64,000 nt of DNA, from the NCBI RefSeq assembly GCF_008271655.1, contig NZ_VKKX01000022.1, positions 62,001 to 126,000 of the forward strand, in the 5' to 3' direction. The notes below the pieces were generated by a model, which worked only from the letters and a program-made list of their open reading frames with translations, was not told the origin of the DNA and ran no database searches. The position numbers and the translations under genes were made by a program. Source of the DNA: Gemmobacter caeruleus (GTDB taxonomy: Bacteria; Pseudomonadota; Alphaproteobacteria; Rhodobacterales; Rhodobacteraceae). Shown here one piece after another: positions 60,659 to 64,000 of this stretch; the first letter of the stretch is position 1, and every line of letters begins with the position of its first letter.

Positions 60659-63328
60659 TCATTCCACCAGATCATCGCCCTTTGCCGCCTTGGCCTTCGG
60701 CTTGGCTGCCGTCTTTGCCTTTGGTTTGGCGGCGGCTTTCGGGGCCGCCTTGGGTTTGGCGGCGGCCTTGGGCTTGGGGTCCGCCTTGAGTTTGGCGGCG
60801 GCCTTGGGCTTGGGGTCCGCCTTGGGTTTTGCGGCGGCCTTGCGGGCGGGCTTTTTCGACTTGCCGGCCTTTTCGGCGATCAGCGCCAGCGCCTCGTCCA
60901 GTGTCACCGCCTCCGGCTCCACGTCCTTGGGCAGGGTCGCGTTGACCTTTTCCCATTTCACATAGGGCCCATAGCGCCCGGGCATGACCGAGATCACGCC
61001 GCCATCCGGGTGCTGCCCCAGCTCGCGCAGCGGCTGCGCCGCCGCCCCGCGCCCGGCGCCCCGGCTGGCCTTTTGCGCCAGCACCTCGACCGCGCGGTTC
61101 ATGCCGATGGTAAAGACCTCATCGACCTCGGGAAGGTTCGCGTAAGTGCTGTTATGCTTCACATAGGGGCCGAAACGGCCAATCCCCGCCTCGACCAGCG
61201 CGCCATCCTCGGGGTGCGGGCCGATCGGGCGCGGCAGGTTCAACAGCTGCAACGCACGGTCAAGGTCGATGCTTTCGGGCGACCAGCCCTTTGGCAGGCT
61301 GGCGCGCGGCGGCTTGGGCTGTTCCTCGGTCGCGTCGCCGCGCTGCACATAGGGGCCAAAGCGCCCGGCACGGATGGTGATCGGCAGGCCGTTCTCATCC
61401 TGGCCCAGCACCTTGCCGTCCGGCGTGATCGCGCCGCTGTCATCCCCCACCGAAATCGGCCTGGTGTAGCGGCATTCCGGGTAATTGCCGCAGCCGATAA
61501 AGGCCCCGCCCGACCGTGCCGTCTTCAGATGCAGCCGCCCGCTGCCGCAGGTCGGGCAGGCGCGCGGATCGCCGCCATCGGCGCGCGGCGGATAGAGATG
61601 CGGGCTGAGGAAATCGTCGATCTTGTCCAGCACCTCGCCGATGCGCAGATCGGCGGTTTCCGCCACCGCGGCCGAGAAATCGCGCCAGAACCGCGCCAGC
61701 ACTTCCTTGTAGTCGCGCTCGCCGGCCGAAACATCGTCCAGCTCGCCCTCCAGCTCGGCGGTAAAGTCGTATTCCACATATTTGCGGAAGAAATTGGTCA
61801 GGAAAGCCGTGACCAGCCGGCCCTTGTCTTCGGGGATCAGGCGATTCTTGTCGCGGCGCACATATTCGCGGTCCTGGATCGTGGTCAGGATCGACGCATA
61901 GGTCGAGGGGCGGCCGATGCCCAACTCTTCCATCCGCTTGACCAGCGTCGCCTCGGTATAGCGCGGCGGCGGCTGGGTGAAATGCTGCTCGGGCGTGACG
62001 GCGCGGGTGGCCAGCGCGTCGCCCTGCATGATCTGCGGCAGGCGGCCCTCATCGTCGCCCTCCTCGTCGCGGCCCTCGTCATAGACCTTGAGGAAACCGT
62101 CGAACATCACCACCTGGCCGGTGGCGCGCAGGCCAACCTGGGCGTCGGGGCTGGTCACATCGACCGTCGTGCGCTCCAGCCGGGCGGCGGCCATCTGACT
62201 GGCGATGGTGCGCTTCCAGATCAGATCGTAAAGCTTGCGCTGATCGGCCTCGACCAGACGCAGCCGCTCCGGTGCTGCCGACATGTCGGTCGGGCGGATG
62301 CATTCATGGGCCTCTTGCGCGTTCTTGGCCTTGTTCTTGTACATGCGCGGGCTGTCGGGGACGTAAGCCTCGCCAAAGCGCGACTTGATCTCGGCCCGGG
62401 CGGCCATCACGGCCTCGGGCGCCATGTCGATGCCGTCAGTCCGCATATAGGTGATGTGCCCGGCCTCATAGAGCCGCTGCGCCGCCGACATCGTGGCCTT
62501 GGCGCCCATGCCGAACTTGCGGCTGGCCTCCTGTTGCAGGGTGGAGGTCATGAAGGGCGCAAAGGGGTTGCGGTTCGCGGGCTTCTTTTCCACCGCCGAG
62601 ACGCTGAATGTGCGGTTCTGAATGGCCGACACGGCAAGTTCCGCCGCCTCGGCGGTCGGAATGTCGAATTTGTCCAGCTTGCGGCCGCCCAGCACGGTCA
62701 GCCGCGCCTCGAAATCCTGGCCGCGCGGGGTGGTGAAACCGGCGCCGACGGTCCAGTATTCGCGGGCACGGAAGGCCTCGATCTCCATCTCGCGCTCTAC
62801 GATCAGGCGCAGGCAGACCGATTGCACCCGGCCCGCCGATTTCGCGCCCGGCAGCTTGCGCCACAGCACCGGCGACAGGGTGAAGCCCACCAGATAATCC
62901 AGCGCGCGGCGGGCCAGATAGGCCTCCACCAGCGCCTCGTCCACCTCGCGCGGGGCCTTCATCGCCTCGGTCACGGCGGATTTGGTGATGGCGTTGAAGG
63001 TGACGCGGCTGACCTTCTTGCCCTTTTTCAGGCTGGGGGCCAGCGCCTCTTTCAGGTGCCAGGAAATCGCCTCGCCCTCGCGATCGGGGTCGGTGGCCAG
63101 GATCAGTTCGTCATCGGTCTTGAGCGCCTCGGCGATCGCGCGGACATGCTTCTTGCTGTCGGCCGCGACCTCCCATTTCATGTCGAAATCCTGTTCGGGA
63201 TCGACCGAACCATCCTTGGGCGGCAGGTCGCGGACATGGCCATACGAGGCCAGCACCGTATAGTCGGAGCCAAGATATTTGTTGATTGTCTTGGCCTTGG
63301 CCGGAGACTCGACGACGACGACTGCCAT
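60659..63328 (-). CDS. topA: DNA topoisomerase I TopA
   Basis: This 889-aa type IA topoisomerase relaxes negative supercoils. The Toprim domain opens VVVESPAKAKTINKYLG with DPDREGEAISWHL, and the catalytic tyrosine lies in ITYMRTDGIDM. One C4 zinc finger (CPTCGSGRLHL...CGNYPEC) is followed by degenerate C-terminal repeats (GRFGPYVQRGD, GRFGPYVKHNS, GRYGPYVKWEK). The last 65 residues are a Lys/Ala/Pro-rich tail, a DNA-binding tail common in GC-rich alphaproteobacteria. AAGAGG precedes the ATG at 63328. Confidence 0.97.
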   Translation of the reverse strand: MAVVVVESPAKAKTINKYLGSDYTVLASYGHVRDLPPKDGSVDPEQDFDMKWEVAADSKKHVRAIAEALKTDDELILATDPDREGEAISWHLKEALAPSLKKGKKVSRVTFNAITKSAVTEAMKAPREVDEALVEAYLARRALDYLVGFTLSPVLWRKLPGAKSAGRVQSVCLRLIVEREMEIEAFRAREYWTVGAGFTTPRGQDFEARLTVLGGRKLDKFDIPTAEAAELAVSAIQNRTFSVSAVEKKPANRNPFAPFMTSTLQQEASRKFGMGAKATMSAAQRLYEAGHITYMRTDGIDMAPEAVMAARAEIKSRFGEAYVPDSPRMYKNKAKNAQEAHECIRPTDMSAAPERLRLVEADQRKLYDLIWKRTIASQMAAARLERTTVDVTSPDAQVGLRATGQVVMFDGFLKVYDEGRDEEGDDEGRLPQIMQGDALATRAVTPEQHFTQPPPRYTEATLVKRMEELGIGRPSTYASILTTIQDREYVRRDKNRLIPEDKGRLVTAFLTNFFRKYVEYDFTAELEGELDDVSAGERDYKEVLARFWRDFSAAVAETADLRIGEVLDKIDDFLSPHLYPPRADGGDPRACPTCGSGRLHLKTARSGGAFIGCGNYPECRYTRPISVGDDSGAITPDGKVLGQDENGLPITIRAGRFGPYVQRGDATEEQPKPPRASLPKGWSPESIDLDRALQLLNLPRPIGPHPEDGALVEAGIGRFGPYVKHNSTYANLPEVDEVFTIGMNRAVEVLAQKASRGAGRGAAAQPLRELGQHPDGGVISVMPGRYGPYVKWEKVNATLPKDVEPEAVTLDEALALIAEKAGKSKKPARKAAAKPKADPKPKAAAKLKADPKPKAAAKPKAAPKAAAKPKAKTAAKPKAKAAKGDDLVE

Positions 63329-63503
63329 GAATACCTCTTGCGCCCTGCCTGTTGGGGGCGCCGAAAGATGTGTGCGACCCACCCCCCATGTCAAGGCGGG
63401 GCGCGTTCGTCAAGCCCGGGCAGGGTCGCAAGGGGGCTTTGACCGGGGCGCCGGGAACGGGCAGATTGCCCGGCAAAGAGCCGCGTTTCCAAAGGATGAC
63501 CCC

Positions 63504-63935
63504 ATGCGCCGCACCCTGCCCCTTGTCGTTTTCGCCGCGATCTGGGCGGCGCCCGCGCTGGCATGGCAGACCCCCGGCAAGGGCAGTGCCGACCGGACCG
63601 GCATGATGGATGCGCTGCGCCCGCTGGCGGCCTGGAACCTGGGGGCGCCGGTTGAATTCGTGGTGAACGACCTGCGCGTCGCGGGCGCTGCGGGCTTTGC
63701 CTCGGTCAGCCCGCAGCGCCCCGGCGGCCAGCCGATCGACCTGCGCGCCACGCCCATGGTGCAGCGCGATGGCGCCGACCCGGCCTATATGGACGGCGCC
63801 ACGATGCAGGCGCTGATGCAGCGCGAGGGCACGACCTGGGTCGCGGTGCATTGGCAGATCGGCGCCACCGATGCCTGGTGGGATCAGCCGCGCTTTTGCG
63901 CCGCCTGGGCCGGCGTCCTGCCCGAAATCTGCTGA
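63504..63935 (+). CDS. Small secreted protein of unknown function
   Basis: This 143-aa protein begins with a signal peptide of about 20 residues ending in ALA and has a mature part with APVEFVVNDLRVAGAAGFAS and TTWVAVHWQIGATDAWWDQ, ending in two cysteines that could form a disulfide. I recognise the overall look of small periplasmic proteins of Rhodobacteraceae but no named family. AAAGGATG precedes the ATG at 63504. It is divergent from topA and convergent with the probable dprA end. Confidence 0.75.
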   Translation: MRRTLPLVVFAAIWAAPALAWQTPGKGSADRTGMMDALRPLAAWNLGAPVEFVVNDLRVAGAAGFASVSPQRPGGQPIDLRATPMVQRDGADPAYMDGATMQALMQREGTTWVAVHWQIGATDAWWDQPRFCAAWAGVLPEIC

Positions 63936-63958
63936 ACCGGCATCGGCGGAACGGGGTG

Positions 63959-64000
63959 TCACGGCCGGCTGATCAGCCCGCCCGGCTGACGCAGCAACTG
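63959..64000 (-). CDS. dprA: Probable C-terminal tail of DprA (partial)
   Basis: The last 13 codons of a minus-strand frame (QLLRQPGGLISRP, then TGA at 63959) enter from the right edge. The RQPGG ending resembles the winged-helix tail of the DNA-processing protein DprA, which often lies upstream of topA in this group. The fragment is too short to be certain. Confidence 0.45.
   Translation of the reverse strand, partial: QLLRQPGGLISRP

Noticed and set aside
60680-60860. Tandem repeat in the topA 3' end
   Set aside because: It encodes the Lys/Ala/Pro-rich tail of TopA and is explained as protein low complexity, not an independent repeat element.

Overview
This window is a GC-rich chromosomal segment from an alphaproteobacterium of the Rhodobacteraceae/Paracoccaceae type (Rhodobacter, Paracoccus, Gemmobacter relatives). 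The evidence is the gene content: an RNase E with a long acidic insertion, the F1-ATPase zeta inhibitor, a three-way split methionine synthase, a DUF1127 (ccaF1-like) gene followed by CCUCCU-loop RNAs, and an alphaproteobacterial LexA box. The exact genus cannot be read from the sequence. No tRNA, rRNA, CRISPR array, prophage or insertion sequence was seen.

Layout. 1-1.7 kb: a truncated membrane protein, ccdA and a TusA-like protein. 1.7-8.2 kb: rne with a long leader, then the dctB/dctD dicarboxylate-type two-component pair. 8.2-10.2 kb: purC-purS-purQ. 10.4-16.1 kb: the ATPase zeta inhibitor, two parts of a split methionine synthase (homocysteine methyltransferase and corrinoid protein), a DUF1638 protein, a D-lactate dehydrogenase-like flavoprotein, and an oppositely oriented radical SAM protein with a LexA box. 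16.3-41.8 kb: a nearly complete dcw (division and cell wall) cluster on the minus strand, from mraZ down to ftsZ and on through lpxC, bamD and recN. It is interrupted between mraY and murD by three non-dcw genes, including an RTX-type calcium-binding protein. 41.8-42.5 kb: an unusually long mraZ leader with 10-bp phased GGG repeats that look like MraZ boxes and an internal terminator, resembling the UpsM leader of Rhodobacter sphaeroides. 42.5-44.6 kb: mrp, then a heat-shock-type promoter, a 71-aa DUF1127 protein and a tandem array of ten CUCCUCC stem-loops (cuckoo/CcsR-type small RNAs). 44.6-50.2 kb: a BenE-type transporter, plsY, a dihydroorotase-like protein without its metal ligands, four tightly overlapping small membrane proteins and pyrB. 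50.3-53.8 kb: a family 4-like uracil-DNA glycosylase, and an ECF sigma factor translationally coupled to a von Willebrand-domain membrane protein. 53.9-60.6 kb: the glycine betaine synthesis and choline uptake locus (betI-betB-betA diverging from choX-choW-choV around a BetI-like operator). 60.7-64 kb: topA, a small secreted protein and the probable tail of dprA.

How it works together. The core is peptidoglycan precursor synthesis (murA-independent steps C to G, ddl, mraY) plus the divisome (FtsL, I, W, Q, A, Z), likely autoregulated by MraZ through the long leader. The ccaF1-RNA array is expected to be a stress-induced regulatory unit. The bet/cho locus converts imported choline to the osmoprotectant betaine, and the nearby homocysteine methyltransferase genes link to methionine recycling.

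At least five copies of a 58-bp intergenic module (a GC hairpin followed by a T-run and a GAACAGATGAAG tail) lie just downstream of genes. They look like a dispersed, terminator-associated repeat family.
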